A stretch of 64,000 bases of DNA from JANWKA01 sp035533815. GTDB taxonomy: Bacteria > Bacteroidota > Bacteroidia > Chitinophagales > Chitinophagaceae. Of the stretch, positions 1-10,500 are shown piece after piece. The stretch is from assembly GCA_035533815.1 (NCBI GenBank), contig DATLTB010000056.1, forward strand, positions 101,174-165,173. The letters are read 5' to 3'. Numbering within the stretch: the first letter of the stretch is position 1; every line of letters starts with the position of its first letter. The position numbers and the translations under genes are program-made. Under the pieces are notes generated by a model, which worked only from the letters and a program-made list of their open reading frames with translations, was not told where the DNA came from and ran no database searches.

Positions 1-368
1 AAAGCCTCCCGCATGGCTGAAGTCTTAATCCCGAAAACATCTTCATGAGGCTCCAGTACTGCCGCTGGGATATTACCGCCGGCTGCATTGACGAGTCCAT
101 CAATATGCCCGGTTTTCTCCAGTATGATCCCGCAGGCTTTTTTTAAGTCCTCTTCAACCAGTACATCCGCCCGGACAAAAAATGCATTTTGTCCCCCTTG
201 CTGCAGCTTCCCTGCCTGCTCAGTACCCGCACATTCATTTCTGCCAATAATTACAGCCGTACCTCCGGCTTTACAAATACCGTTTACAAAAGCATTCCCC
301 AATATACCTGTACCTCCGGTAACTATAATTACCTTGTCCTGCAATGATAATAGGTCCACTTTAAGCAT
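1..368 (-). CDS. SDR family oxidoreductase, mannonate-oxidoreductase-like (3' truncated by window edge)
   Basis: Only the first 122 codons lie in the window. Reading the minus strand from the ATG at 368 gives a Rossmann start, with the nucleotide-binding motif TGGTGILG at about residues 18-25 and the NAAGGN motif near residue 95. Both are typical of NAD(P)-dependent short-chain dehydrogenases. The TGGTGILG/NAAGGN combination is common in Bacteroidota SDRs annotated as D-mannonate (fructuronate) oxidoreductases. That fits the neighbouring xylanase and xylosidase, because glucuronoxylan releases hexuronates. The SDR assignment is firm. The substrate is inferred from context only. The catalytic YxxxK lies outside the window. 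Confidence 0.75.
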   Translation of the reverse strand, partial: MLKVDLLSLQDKVIIVTGGTGILGNAFVNGICKAGGTAVIIGRNECAGTEQAGKLQQGGQNAFFVRADVLVEEDLKKACGIILEKTGHIDGLVNAAGGNIPAAVLEPHEDVFGIKTSAMREA

Positions 369-606
369 TTTAATTATCGCGTGCAAACACAGCCACTAAC
401 TCGTTTCAGAAACGATAAGTCAATATAATCAATCAAAATAAATACATTAAGGGAACAAATAAAAACACAAATGCACCGATTAAAGACATTGAATGAACTA
501 CAACGTTTGAAGTTAAATAATATATGGGGACAAACGGTAAGAACAGTTGATTTGGCTGAAAACATCAGCCATTTCGGGCTAAAGCCGTTCCCTTAGCGAC
601 GCTAAT
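369..606. other. Intergenic gap with short palindrome after the xylanase gene
   Basis: No gene is seen here. Just beyond the xylanase stop codon lies a 13-nt palindrome TTAGCGACGCTAA (593-605), followed by GGCTAAAGCC (577-586). These may end the xylan transcript, but no T-run follows, so a terminator is not claimed. Confidence 0.35.
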
Positions 607-1722
607 TCACTTTTCGCTGAATGCGGCCAATGCAGCAAAAAAATCCGGTTTCTTATTGTATGCGGAATCAAATAAGGTAGGACTATCATTATTTCCCATT
701 TTATCGATCCAGCTGTCCAGGGTACCCACGTTCCAAAAAGTCACCCCGAACTGCTGGGCAGCAGGAACATTGCGCCGGAATGATTCAATGGCATATTTCA
801 CTTTTTCCGCCTGCTGTTCCAGCAGGGACGGATTTATGATAAAACCCGGTACATTGGAAGGGTTGACCTTGACATCCATTTCTGAAATTCTGATCAGCAA
901 TCCTGTGGCTGCAACCATTTTAAATGCATTATCAATCCCGCTGTCAGGGGTATTTATGCTGATATGCATCTGCATTCCCAGACCGTCAATGGGGATATTT
1001 GCCGCTTTCAGCCGATTGACGATGGCAATCAGTGAATCCAGTTTACGGGGATTGGTTTCCTGATTGTAATCATTCAGGAATAATTTTGCTGAACTGTCCG
1101 CGGCATGCGCATATTGGAACGCCCTGGCAATATACCCCGGTCCAAGGTATTGCCCCCAGTAAAAAAAACTATTCCCTGATAACCCGGTACGAATAAGCCC
1201 GTTGTCGTCAACAGGTTCGTTGATCACATCCCAGGCATGGACCTTATCCTTGTAATGATCAATCATTGAAGTAATAAATGTTTTCATGGCATTTTCCACC
1301 ATGGAAGAATCTATTTTACCATCGGGTCCCTTCAGTGAAGTCAGATAATTGGTGTTGTCATTCTGATACCAGCAAAGGGTATGCCCATACACATTCAATC
1401 CGTCCTTTTCACATAAGGCAAGCAGCTCATCTGCCCTGCTGAAATTTAGGCTGCCGTCATTTTGCATGATGGCCCCGTTTTTCATTTCATACTCAAAGGT
1501 GACATTGCTGAACTGGGTTTTGACGATATTGGCATACACGCTGTTATCATTCATAGGGCCGTACCCAATGGCTACGCCTATTGGGAATCCTGCCGCCTGC
1601 TTTAAGGTTTCACCGGTATCCGGCGTTTGTTTCCCCAATTGAGTTGCCATCCCCGGAGGATGCGCACTGCAGCTGATAAACAGCGCGATGCCTATAAATA
1701 CCGGATAATAAAAACGCTTCAT
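607..1722 (-). CDS. GH10 endo-1,4-beta-xylanase, secreted lipoprotein
   Basis: A 371-residue glycoside hydrolase family 10 enzyme that cuts internal beta-1,4 bonds of xylan. The motif AWDVINEP (163-170) carries the acid/base Glu169, and ISEMDV carries the nucleophile Glu281. The GH10 substrate-binding run GHTLCWYQ (113-120) is present. The N-terminus has a basic, hydrophobic stretch ending in FISC (Cys18), so it is probably a lipoprotein held at the cell surface or in the periplasm. It lies 20 bp downstream of the GH3 gene on the same strand, so the two are almost certainly one transcript. There is no carbohydrate-binding module, and the length matches a bare GH10 domain. Confidence 0.93.
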   Translation of the reverse strand: MKRFYYPVFIGIALFISCSAHPPGMATQLGKQTPDTGETLKQAAGFPIGVAIGYGPMNDNSVYANIVKTQFSNVTFEYEMKNGAIMQNDGSLNFSRADELLALCEKDGLNVYGHTLCWYQNDNTNYLTSLKGPDGKIDSSMVENAMKTFITSMIDHYKDKVHAWDVINEPVDDNGLIRTGLSGNSFFYWGQYLGPGYIARAFQYAHAADSSAKLFLNDYNQETNPRKLDSLIAIVNRLKAANIPIDGLGMQMHISINTPDSGIDNAFKMVAATGLLIRISEMDVKVNPSNVPGFIINPSLLEQQAEKVKYAIESFRRNVPAAQQFGVTFWNVGTLDSWIDKMGNNDSPTLFDSAYNKKPDFFAALAAFSEK

Positions 1723-1742
1723 ATTGTTGAAATTTGATCTGT

Positions 1743-3929
1743 TTATCGGACTTTAAGCACAGCAGTCGCCGGCGGGGCAATCCCCAGATCCAGACTCCGC
1801 TGGATTGGTGTTGAGCCTGCAATATAGATTTTATAGTCCCCTTTCTCCACTACTGATTTACCTGCATCATTGACAACGGCCAGTTCAGCGGGACCAATGG
1901 TAAATCTCACCAGGGTGGAACCACCGGGTTCCAGACTTACCCGCTTAAACCCTTTCAATGAAAATAACGGGGTGGCAAATGAACCTGTTGGAGCGGTGAT
2001 ATACAGTTCAACCACATCTGCGGATCCGTATTTCCCGTCATTACCGATGGTTGCCGTGGCTGTTACCGATTGATCAGGGTTAACCGTGGAGGAGGAAAGC
2101 CGGAGCCCTGAATAAGTGAAATGGCCATAACTCAGCCCATATCCGAAAGGGAACAATGGAACCGCCTTCATGAAACGGTAGGTCCGGCCAGCCATGGAAT
2201 AATCCTGAAAAGGAGGAATCTGATCCAGGGATTGCGGAAAGGTTACCGGCAGTTTTCCCGAAGGACTGACTTTCCCAAATACAATATCGGCCACAGCATG
2301 ACCCCCTTCCTCGCCAGGATACCAGACCAGCAACACTGCGTCAGATAAGCTATCCACCTCAGCCAGGTTCATTGGGCTGCCCCCGGTGATGATGGTGATC
2401 ACCGGCTTTTTATTCCCCTTCCTTATTTTCCGTAAAAAATCAATCTGGTTCTGAGGCAGGTTATAATCCAGCCGGTCTCCGAAGGAAGCCGAGGCTATGG
2501 ATTCTCCTTCCTCCCCTTCAAGCAATCCGGAAATACCCAACACGACAAAACTGACATCGGCTCCCTGGACTCCGGAAATGGTCCAGTCCGTAGGATTCAC
2601 ATTAGGCCGATCCAGCAGTATGCCTTGTTTATATTGCATCTGGCTTCCCGGGGCTATGCCGGATGCAAGCCCTTCCAGGATAGTCACCATTTTATCGTTA
2701 ATCCCGTAATAATTTCCCATCAGTACATCCGTATTAGAGGCATTCGGACCCGTCACATAATACGTAGAAAGATTGTTTTTCAATGGCAGTACTCCGTCAT
2801 TCTTTAAAAGGACAATGGATTCATCTGCGGCTTTCCTCGCCAGGGCCCGGTGGGCTGGACTGTTTATGGCATCTGTGCCAATGGTGTCATAGGGATCTGT
2901 CCCAGCCGGATCCAGGATGCCCAGCCGGAAACGGATCCTCAGCAGGGTCGCCAGCGAACTGTCCACGAGCTGTTCAGTGACCAGGCCGTCTTTCACAGCC
3001 TTGTCCAGTTGCATATAGGTGTTTCCGCAGTTCAGGTTCACATCATGCTTTAAGGCAGCTGCGGCTGCCTCCTCCCCGGTATTCACATAATGATGGGTCT
3101 GGTACATATCGGCGATGGCATCGCAGTCTGAAGTGACATATCCAGTAAATCCCCATCTGTGGCGGAGGACATCCTGGAGCAAAAAAGTATTGGCACAACA
3201 GGGTTCGCCATTGGTACTGTTGTAAGCACACATCACTCCTGCAACACCAGCTTTGACCAGGGCCCTGAATGCGGGCAAATAGGTTCCAAAGAGATCCTGC
3301 TGGGAAACCACCGCATTAAATACATGCCGGAGTCTTTCCGGACCGCTATGTACTGCAAAATGCTTGGCACATGCTGCTGCCTTGAGGTACTTTGGATTAT
3401 TGCCCTGCAGACCTGTTACAAAGGCCACCCCCATGCGGGAAGTGAGATAGGGATCCTCTCCATAGGTTTCCTGCCCCCTCCCCCACCTGGGGTCACGGAA
3501 TATATTGATATTGGGACTCCAGAAGGTCAGTCCACCAAACTGCTGATGATACCCTTCCTTTATTGCCGCATTGTACATGGCCCTGGCCTCATCCGAAATG
3601 GCACTCGCTTCTTCGTACAGCAGGCTATCATCAAATGTAGCTCCCAGGCCGATAGCCTGGGGAAAAATGGTGGCTACACCTGAACGGGCTACGCCATGCA
3701 GCCCCTCATTCCACCAGTTATACGCAGGGATTTGCAGGCGGGGAATTGCCGGACTATTGAAAAGCAACTGGCTGGTTTTTTCCTTTAACGTCATCCTCGA
3801 GATCAGGTCCTGCACCCGTTTGTCAATCGGCTGGCCCGGGTCAAGGTAAACTGCCGGACTTTGCGCCTGAACCGTCAGGGAAAATAAACCGAGTACCAGG
3901 GGCAATAATAGAGAGAGGAGATTTCTCAT
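1743..3929 (-). CDS. GH3 beta-xylosidase/beta-glucosidase, exported
   Basis: A 728-residue family 3 glycoside hydrolase with a cleavable signal peptide (hydrophobic residues 4-20, AQA-like site near 23). The N-terminal TIM barrel contains NWWNEGLHGVAR (71-82), typical of xylosidase-like GH3 enzymes, KHFAVHSGPE (189-198), and the nucleophile Asp268 in TSDCDA. A second alpha/beta domain and a C-terminal fibronectin-III-like domain (about 620-715) follow. It would release xylose from xylo-oligosaccharides made by the adjacent GH10 enzyme. It is the first gene of the two-gene operon and is divergent from the LacI-type regulator. Xylosidase rather than glucosidase activity is inferred from the WWNE motif and the partner gene. 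Confidence 0.92.
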   Translation of the reverse strand: MRNLLSLLLPLVLGLFSLTVQAQSPAVYLDPGQPIDKRVQDLISRMTLKEKTSQLLFNSPAIPRLQIPAYNWWNEGLHGVARSGVATIFPQAIGLGATFDDSLLYEEASAISDEARAMYNAAIKEGYHQQFGGLTFWSPNINIFRDPRWGRGQETYGEDPYLTSRMGVAFVTGLQGNNPKYLKAAACAKHFAVHSGPERLRHVFNAVVSQQDLFGTYLPAFRALVKAGVAGVMCAYNSTNGEPCCANTFLLQDVLRHRWGFTGYVTSDCDAIADMYQTHHYVNTGEEAAAAALKHDVNLNCGNTYMQLDKAVKDGLVTEQLVDSSLATLLRIRFRLGILDPAGTDPYDTIGTDAINSPAHRALARKAADESIVLLKNDGVLPLKNNLSTYYVTGPNASNTDVLMGNYYGINDKMVTILEGLASGIAPGSQMQYKQGILLDRPNVNPTDWTISGVQGADVSFVVLGISGLLEGEEGESIASASFGDRLDYNLPQNQIDFLRKIRKGNKKPVITIITGGSPMNLAEVDSLSDAVLLVWYPGEEGGHAVADIVFGKVSPSGKLPVTFPQSLDQIPPFQDYSMAGRTYRFMKAVPLFPFGYGLSYGHFTYSGLRLSSSTVNPDQSVTATATIGNDGKYGSADVVELYITAPTGSFATPLFSLKGFKRVSLEPGGSTLVRFTIGPAELAVVNDAGKSVVEKGDYKIYIAGSTPIQRSLDLGIAPPATAVLKVR

Positions 3930-3965
3930 AAAATATTTATTATGAATAGTTTATATAATTTCAAT

Positions 3966-3987
3966 AATGGAGTCGCCATATTATGGG
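3966..3987. promoter_or_regulatory. Candidate operator between GH3 operon and LacI-type regulator
   Basis: The 156-bp divergent intergenic region contains ATGG-N5-CCAT-N3-ATGG (3967-3986), two overlapping inverted repeats sharing the middle CCAT. LacI-family dimers bind inverted repeats in such regions. That this is the site is inferred, and there is no second copy to compare. Confidence 0.3.
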
Positions 3988-4085
3988 GTCGTAAATTTAA
4001 TTAAGAATTCCGAAAATACAACCGATTGCATGCCATTTTTAGGAAAGGGAGTAATTTCATGCTTAGGAACCGGTAAAAGCCTGAC

Positions 4086-5114
4086 ATGAAAAAAAATAGA
4101 GAAATTACTATTTATGACCTGGCCAGAACACTCAATATTTCCCCGGCCACTGTTAGCCGGGGACTGAGCGGGCACCCGGCTGTAAGTAAAAAAACCAAAA
4201 CCAGGATATTCAAGCTGGCTTCACAAATGGACTACCGGTCCAATACCTTTGCCAGCAATCTGCGCCGCCAGAATACCCGGACCATTGGAGTGATCATCCC
4301 GAAGCTGAACAGCTTCTTTATGTCAGCTGTGATTGCAGGCATCGAAAAAGTGGCTAATCAGGCTGGTTACAACCTCATCATCAGCCAATCCCTGGAAACT
4401 GTGAAAAAAGAGTCAGCTAATGCCCAGACCATGTACAGGAGCCGGGTTGACGGAATGTTGGTTTCCCTGGCATATGACACGGAAAACCTGGCACATTTCG
4501 AACCTTTCTTTAAAAGAGGCATACCCGTTTACTTTTTTGATCGGGTAATGGACCATGAATCGTCCACCAGTATTATCATCGACAATTTCAAAGCGGGGTA
4601 TGAGGCTACGGCACACCTGATCGGTCAGGGATGCAAACGGATCGTGCATGTGACTGCAAACCATAAGCGCAATGTGTATACGGATCGACTGGCCGGATAC
4701 AGAAAAGCGCTGGAAGATCATGGTATTGGGGAAGAAAGCATCCTGATCATTGAAAAGGACCTCAGCGAACAGGCAGGAATTTCGGCGGCTAACCGCATTA
4801 TGCAGATGTCTCCAAAACCGGACGGTATTTTCCTGGTCAATGATTCCTGGGCAGCCCATTGCATGATCACCTTAAGACAGGCAGGTTACCGCATACCGGA
4901 AAATATCGCCGTGGTGGGCTTTAACAATGATCCGATCAGCCGTATTGTTTATCCTGCCTTAACTACGGTTAATTACCCAGGTGAAGAAATGGGAACCATC
5001 ATCACCAGGAACCTGATCAATAACCTGAAAGGCCTGGAAGAAGGCAAATTAACTAATACCATTATCATGAAATCGGGACTGATCATCCGGGATTCCTCTC
5101 AAAGGATAAAGTAA
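4086..5114 (+). CDS. LacI-family transcriptional regulator of the xylan locus
   Basis: A 342-residue regulator. The N-terminal helix-turn-helix (about residues 6-30) has the LacI signature YDLARTLNISPATVSRGL, with the hinge helix region following (about 45-60). A periplasmic-binding-protein-like sensor domain fills residues 62-335 (TIGVIIPKLNSFFMSAVIAG, then PDGIFLVNDSWA, then AVVGFNNDPIS). It sits head to head with the GH3/GH10 operon, so it probably controls these genes in response to a xylan-derived sugar. The ligand cannot be told from sequence. Confidence 0.92.
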   Translation: MKKNREITIYDLARTLNISPATVSRGLSGHPAVSKKTKTRIFKLASQMDYRSNTFASNLRRQNTRTIGVIIPKLNSFFMSAVIAGIEKVANQAGYNLIISQSLETVKKESANAQTMYRSRVDGMLVSLAYDTENLAHFEPFFKRGIPVYFFDRVMDHESSTSIIIDNFKAGYEATAHLIGQGCKRIVHVTANHKRNVYTDRLAGYRKALEDHGIGEESILIIEKDLSEQAGISAANRIMQMSPKPDGIFLVNDSWAAHCMITLRQAGYRIPENIAVVGFNNDPISRIVYPALTTVNYPGEEMGTIITRNLINNLKGLEEGKLTNTIIMKSGLIIRDSSQRIK

Positions 5115-5322
5115 TATCAACAAAGGGTTAGTTTAATATATCATCCCGCTAGGATTGACTTGTCATCCAAATGCTTTTATCATGGTCAGGGACAAAAACA
5201 AGGTGGAGGAGGGGAGAATATAAACTCAGAACTCCTCAAAAAAGCCGTCCTACATGGCTTCATAGCCGCTATTGGCCTTCTTCACCCCGGGGCTATCGCG
5301 ATGATAACTGTCAGGGACTTTA

Positions 5323-6093
5323 TCATTCTTTTCCCTTCCCTGCATTCAGGAAGGGTTTCAGCAGGTCAATGGGAATCGGGAAGATCGTGGTGGAATTCCT
5401 ATCCGTAGCGATTTCCTTCAATGTCTGCAGGTAGCGGAGGGTAAGCGCGCTGGGCTGTTCACTGAGAATCCTGGCTGCATCCGCAAGGCGCTGGGAAGCC
5501 TGGAATTCCCCCTCTGCTGAAATCACTTTTGACCGGCGTTCTCTTTCGGCTTCTGCCTGCTTGGCCATGGCGCGTTGCATCTCCTGAGGCAGGTCAATTT
5601 GTTTGACCTCCACATTGGAAACCTTTATGCCCCAGGGTTCTGTATGGGCATCTATGATTTGCTGAAGCTTCAGGTTGATCTTCTCCCGCTGGGAAAGCAG
5701 ATCGTCCAATTCGGATTGACCGAGAACGCTCCGCAGGGTAGTTTGAGAAAGCTGGGAAGCAGCAAAAAGATAATTTTCCACATCCACGATCGCTTTTTGC
5801 GGTTCAATCACCCGGAAATAAACTACTGCGCTTACCTTGATGGATACATTATCCTGAGTGATGATATCCTGGGTGGGTACATCCATGACAACCGTTCTCA
5901 GGCTCACCCGGACCATCTTATCTACAATGGGGATGAGCACAATGATCCCCGGTCCCTTTATGCCTCCACTGATCAACCGTCCGAGCCGGAAGATCACAGC
6001 ACGCTCATATTCCCGAAGTACCTTGATGGAGCCAGCCAGGATAAAAATGACAAAAATGACTATGACGAACACGAGGATAGAAAAGGATTCCAT
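5323..6093 (-). CDS. SPFH/band 7 stomatin-like membrane protein
   Basis: A single N-terminal membrane segment (about residues 3-22 from MESFSI) is followed by an SPFH domain (YERAVIFRLGRL near 30, RTVVMDVPTQDIITQDNVSI near 65) and an EKINLKLQ-type helical tail. Proteins of this family form oligomeric rings in membranes and are cut or regulated by NfeD-type partners. The longer open frame to 6126 would begin with TTG inside the NfeD gene. ATG at 6093 is chosen because it leaves a 10-bp gap after the NfeD stop and starts just before the membrane helix. Together with NfeD it forms the widespread stomatin operon partner pair. Confidence 0.9.
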   Translation of the reverse strand: MESFSILVFVIVIFVIFILAGSIKVLREYERAVIFRLGRLISGGIKGPGIIVLIPIVDKMVRVSLRTVVMDVPTQDIITQDNVSIKVSAVVYFRVIEPQKAIVDVENYLFAASQLSQTTLRSVLGQSELDDLLSQREKINLKLQQIIDAHTEPWGIKVSNVEVKQIDLPQEMQRAMAKQAEAERERRSKVISAEGEFQASQRLADAARILSEQPSALTLRYLQTLKEIATDRNSTTIFPIPIDLLKPFLNAGKGKE

Positions 6094-6103
6094 AAATCTT
6101 TTT

Positions 6104-7408
6104 TTAGTTATTAATAAGTTCGACAAACAATTTAAGGTTCTTGATCGCGGTTACCTTGATCTTCGCATCCTTTTCTATCCTACCTGTGACGGATTGCGCG
6201 TTCCAGATTTCCCCATGAACCTGGACTGTTCCGTCCGGATCCATGGTCTCCCGGGCATTACCGGTTTCCCCGATCATCCCTTCTATTCCGGTAACAGGTT
6301 TAAGAAGCTGGGCCTTCAGGCCCATCCCGATGACAAAAATGAAAAATAAACCGGTGACAATGACGGAAGTGATGATGACGCTGAGGGATATCCGGATCAC
6401 ATCCAGGGATGAATCGGTCCGGATCAGCATCATGGAACCCAGAAACAAGGCAATGATCCCTCCGATCGCCAGAATCCCATGACTGGCAATTTTTATTTCC
6501 AGCACAAACAGGATGATGGCAAATATGATCAGGGCCAGCCCGGCATAGTTAACCGGCAGGGTATTCATCGAATAAAAAGCCATGATCAGACATATCCCTC
6601 CGATTACTCCCGGAAAAATCGCACCCGGATTGAAAAATTCGAAAAGCACCCCGAAAATCCCGATTAGCAATAATACGTATGCAATGTTGGGGTCACTGAG
6701 GGCATAGAGGAATTTTTCACTGGGCTTCATGTCAATGGCAACAATGCGGGCATTCCTGGTATCCAGGGTAAGGGGACCGGAATTCAGCTGAACCGTTTTC
6801 CCGTCAATCTGCCTGAGCAGGTCCCGGGTATCTTTGGCAATCAGATCAATGACATGTAACTGGAGCGCCTCGCTGTCGGTAATGGAAACACTATTATGCA
6901 CAGCCTGCTCGGCCCATTGAAAATCGCGGTTCCTTTTTTCTGCGATGGACCGGATAAAGGCCATGGCGTCATTGGTCACCTTTTCATTCATGATAGAATC
7001 ATACCCGCCATGCAATTCTACCGGATGGGCAGCACCGATATTGGTTCCGGGCGCCATGGCAGCAATATTGGCAGCTATGGTTATGAACACTCCTGCAGAA
7101 CCTGCATGCGCACCTCCAGGAGAAACATATACGATAACCGGTACCCGAGATTCCAGGATATCACTGACAATACTTCGGGTTGACTCCAGCAGCCCGCCCG
7201 GGGTGTTGAGATGAATGATCAGGCATACGGCTTTATTGCTTTCGGCGGATTTGATCCCCCGGTGTATATACCCCTGCGTTACAGGATTGATTTCCCCATC
7301 CAACTTTAAAGAGTAAACAGTTTGGGCAAAAGATGAAAGCGGAATGATAAATATAAAAAGGAAACCCAGAGAGCGTATTTTTTCCTGGATATGACCAATG
7401 AAAGACAC
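6104..7408 (-). CDS. NfeD family protein (ClpP-class membrane serine protease, long form)
   Basis: 434 residues. A signal peptide (SLGFLFIFIIPLSSFAQ) leads into a ClpP-class protease domain (about 30-230), with the active-site region HAGSAGVFITIAANIAAMAPGT and the oxyanion region HLNTPGGLLESTR. Four to five membrane helices (about 235-365) follow, and then a cytoplasmic OB-fold NfeD tail (about 375-434). The long form with a protease domain is the one paired with stomatins, as here. The catalytic Ser is expected in the HAGSAG segment. It is probably involved in membrane protein quality control. Confidence 0.9.
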   Translation of the reverse strand: MSFIGHIQEKIRSLGFLFIFIIPLSSFAQTVYSLKLDGEINPVTQGYIHRGIKSAESNKAVCLIIHLNTPGGLLESTRSIVSDILESRVPVIVYVSPGGAHAGSAGVFITIAANIAAMAPGTNIGAAHPVELHGGYDSIMNEKVTNDAMAFIRSIAEKRNRDFQWAEQAVHNSVSITDSEALQLHVIDLIAKDTRDLLRQIDGKTVQLNSGPLTLDTRNARIVAIDMKPSEKFLYALSDPNIAYVLLLIGIFGVLFEFFNPGAIFPGVIGGICLIMAFYSMNTLPVNYAGLALIIFAIILFVLEIKIASHGILAIGGIIALFLGSMMLIRTDSSLDVIRISLSVIITSVIVTGLFFIFVIGMGLKAQLLKPVTGIEGMIGETGNARETMDPDGTVQVHGEIWNAQSVTGRIEKDAKIKVTAIKNLKLFVELINN

Positions 7409-7524
7409 AGGGAGAAATTTGAAAAATAGTATACCGGACTGAAACCTGGGATTTTGCTTTTGCTAGCAGCAAGGAAAGATAATTAAATCCGGCGGTAAAA
7501 ACAACTCTATAATGCATTGATTCA

Positions 7525-10500
7525 TCACCGGCTGACAAATCGGAAACTCCTGAAGCCGATGGAAGCAATGCTTTTCTTCTCCAGTCTCCTGAAAACGAAA
7601 TAGGTATTGTGTTTACTGCCGTCCGGAAGGATTTTCAGGGAAATCATCCTTTTTGCAGGTTTCATCGGGAGTATTTTCATCCCCAGAACGGATCTCCCGA
7701 TCAGCCTGCCATGCAGGCTGTCGAGCCTGATTTCAACCCTCCACCCGGCTGATACAGGTTGCTCAATCCCATAATCCATTTCCACGCCGCTGATCTGCCC
7801 TAAATCCAGGGAATCTTCCAGCAGCCACCCGGTGGAATCAGCCAGTACCGCATATTTAATACCCTTGTATGCAGTTATGCTTAAATTCCCGGAGGAGTCC
7901 ACTGAAGCTGCCTGGATATAGGGATTACGGAGTACATCATCTGCAGTTCCAGTCTCAGATTGTATACCTGGTCCTCCTTTATCGGTATAAGCAGCTTTCA
8001 GGTAAAAAACACCCTGGTCGGACAGGTTAAATCCTTTTTCCGGATTGATACTTCCTGCAATAGGTAAAGAAACATAGCCGCTGCTATCGGCCAGGGAAAG
8101 CACCCAGGAAACAATCTTTCGGGCATCCTCCAGTGATAGGTTCGGGTGGGCCGCCATAGCAGTCTGGCCCCAGACTCCACTTCCCCCATGTATAATTTTC
8201 TGAGGAAGCCGTTTTAGGGCATCCGGATCATTTTTATATTTGAAAGCCACCCTGGTGAAAGCTGGCCCTATGGATTTCTCACTGATCTTATGACAGGATT
8301 TGCAGTCCAGTGATTCCATCAGGGTTTCCCCGGAAACAGGAGCACCGGATTCCAACTGGCTGCTGCTGAGGACGCTATTGACTGGGCTTTCCAGGTATCT
8401 CACATTCACCCTGATCCGGGACAGGTCAAAACCGGGCTGATCCGAAGAGCCATCTTCCCGGTCCTTTACTTTTACCCGGTATCGGATAAGTTTGCCTGGA
8501 AAATAAAAACTCCTGTTGCCTTCAATATCAATACTGACCCGGGGAATTTCATTGCCTGCATAAACATTAATGGTATTGCTGGATGTAGAAGCTCCATGGT
8601 TATCGGAAACATCCACTGAAACCGGATAATCCCCCGGACTGTGGAAAGTATAGGTAGCCCGCGCAACTGAGGTGATCAATCTATTGCCGTTCCCGAAATG
8701 CCAGGTATAGGACAGCGGGTCACCATCCGGATCAGCCGTGCCTGCTGCAGATACCCTTAAAGTAAAAGGCAGCGCGCCTGCCAGCTTGCTGACCCTGAAA
8801 TTTTGCACAACCGGTGCCCGGTTACCAGGATTGAAATCAATCCTGAACAACCCTGCATCCGGATTACGGGTAAACCAGCCTGTGCCATATTCCAATACAT
8901 ACAAATGGCCATCGGGTCCCATTTTGAGGTCTATGGGAGAATGGAAATCCGCATGAGGCATGAAGGGTTCAATGGTTTCCAGGTTACCCTCGTTGTCCAT
9001 GGTTACCGCCATGATCCATCCCCGGATCCAGTCATAGATAAACAATTTTTTATCATAATATTCAGGCATCCGGGTATCCCTGGGATAATCTGCCGCATAA
9101 TATACCGGACCGGCCATGGCACAGCGGCCGCCGGCTCCCAGAATCGGAAAAGTATCATATGCCGCATAGGGATACCAGATAAATGCGGGCTGCGCCGGGG
9201 GAAGCAGATTCAAGCCGGTATTATTCCGGGAATCGTTGACTGGCCGGGCTGGATCAAACAGGATCCCCGGCTGACCATTGGCATAATTGAACTCATGGTA
9301 GGCATAATTGTTCCCGACAAAAAACGGCCATCCGAAATTCCCTGCGTGGCGGGCCTGGTTGATTTCATCATAACCCCGTGGGCCATGGGTATCCAGGCTG
9401 TCTGAATCTGCATCCGGGCCTACTTCGCCCCAGTACAGGTATCCAGTATGCTGGTCAATGGAGATGCGGTAGGGGTTCCGGTCGCCCATGACATAAATTT
9501 CCGGTTTGGTCAGCGGTTTCCCCGGAGGGAACAGGTTGCCGGAAGGGATAGAATAGGTTCCGTCATGATTAACCCTGATCCGCAGGATCTTTCCCCGCAG
9601 GTCATTGGTATTCCCAGCAGATCGGCGGGAATCATATTGCTGATGTCCAGGTCTGTCATCAAGTGGGGCATAACCATGGGTGTTGATAGGATAAGCCTTC
9701 CCCGTGGAATCCGTTTCGTCAAAAGGGGTGCTGTTATCCCCGGTGGACAGATATAGGTTACCACTGGCGTCAAAAGCTATAGACCCTCCGGTATGACAGC
9801 ATATCTGGCGTTGGGTGGGGACTTCCAGGATGATCTGCTCCGAAGCGGGATCCCATTTATCCCCTTCAAACCTGAATCGCGAAAGTCTGTTCACCACTTT
9901 GTCTGCAGGAGAATAATAAATGTATACCCAGTGATTGCGTGCAAAATGGGGGTCTGCCGCGATGCCAAGTACCCCCTCTTCCGCATTCACATGGGGCACG
10001 CTGGCTTTGTCATATACCTTCAGCAAGGTTAATTGACGGACTGTATCTGTTCCGTGCCGGTAAAAAAGGATTGGTCCCTTCCTTTCGGCGATCAAGATAT
10101 CCAGATTGGGCAGTATGGCCATTTGTGTGGGTTCATCCAGCCCCCGGCTAAGCAGGGTGGCGGAAAACCGGTTTTCCGCCGGCACCCGTTTAGCCGTTGC
10201 TTTCCCGTAATCCAACCGGTCATTATTGCCCATGGCGTAACGGATACCAGCCAGCAATATTTGGCGCACATCAGGTTCACTGTATGAAGAGTCCGTATGC
10301 CCGAATTCCATATAAAAGGCCCTACCTCCGTCATAATTATGGTACCAAACCATGGGATGGAAACTTCCGTTTGTCCCTCCATGATAGGAAGATTCATCAA
10401 TGGTGATCAGTACATGGAGGTCTTTGCCAATATTGCGGAAGTTATACCATTCATCAAACCGTACCCATTTGTCGGGCAACCCTTCAAATCCCGGAAAATG

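Noticed and set aside
3159..3683. 174-codon plus-strand frame
   Set aside because: It lies entirely inside the GH3 gene on the opposite strand and has no protein-like features. The same applies to the other long frames antisense to GH10, NfeD, the ThuA fusion and glyA.
5160..5434. Two overlapping plus-strand frames after the LacI-type gene
   Set aside because: They have no recognisable motif and run into the 3' end of the stomatin gene on the other strand.
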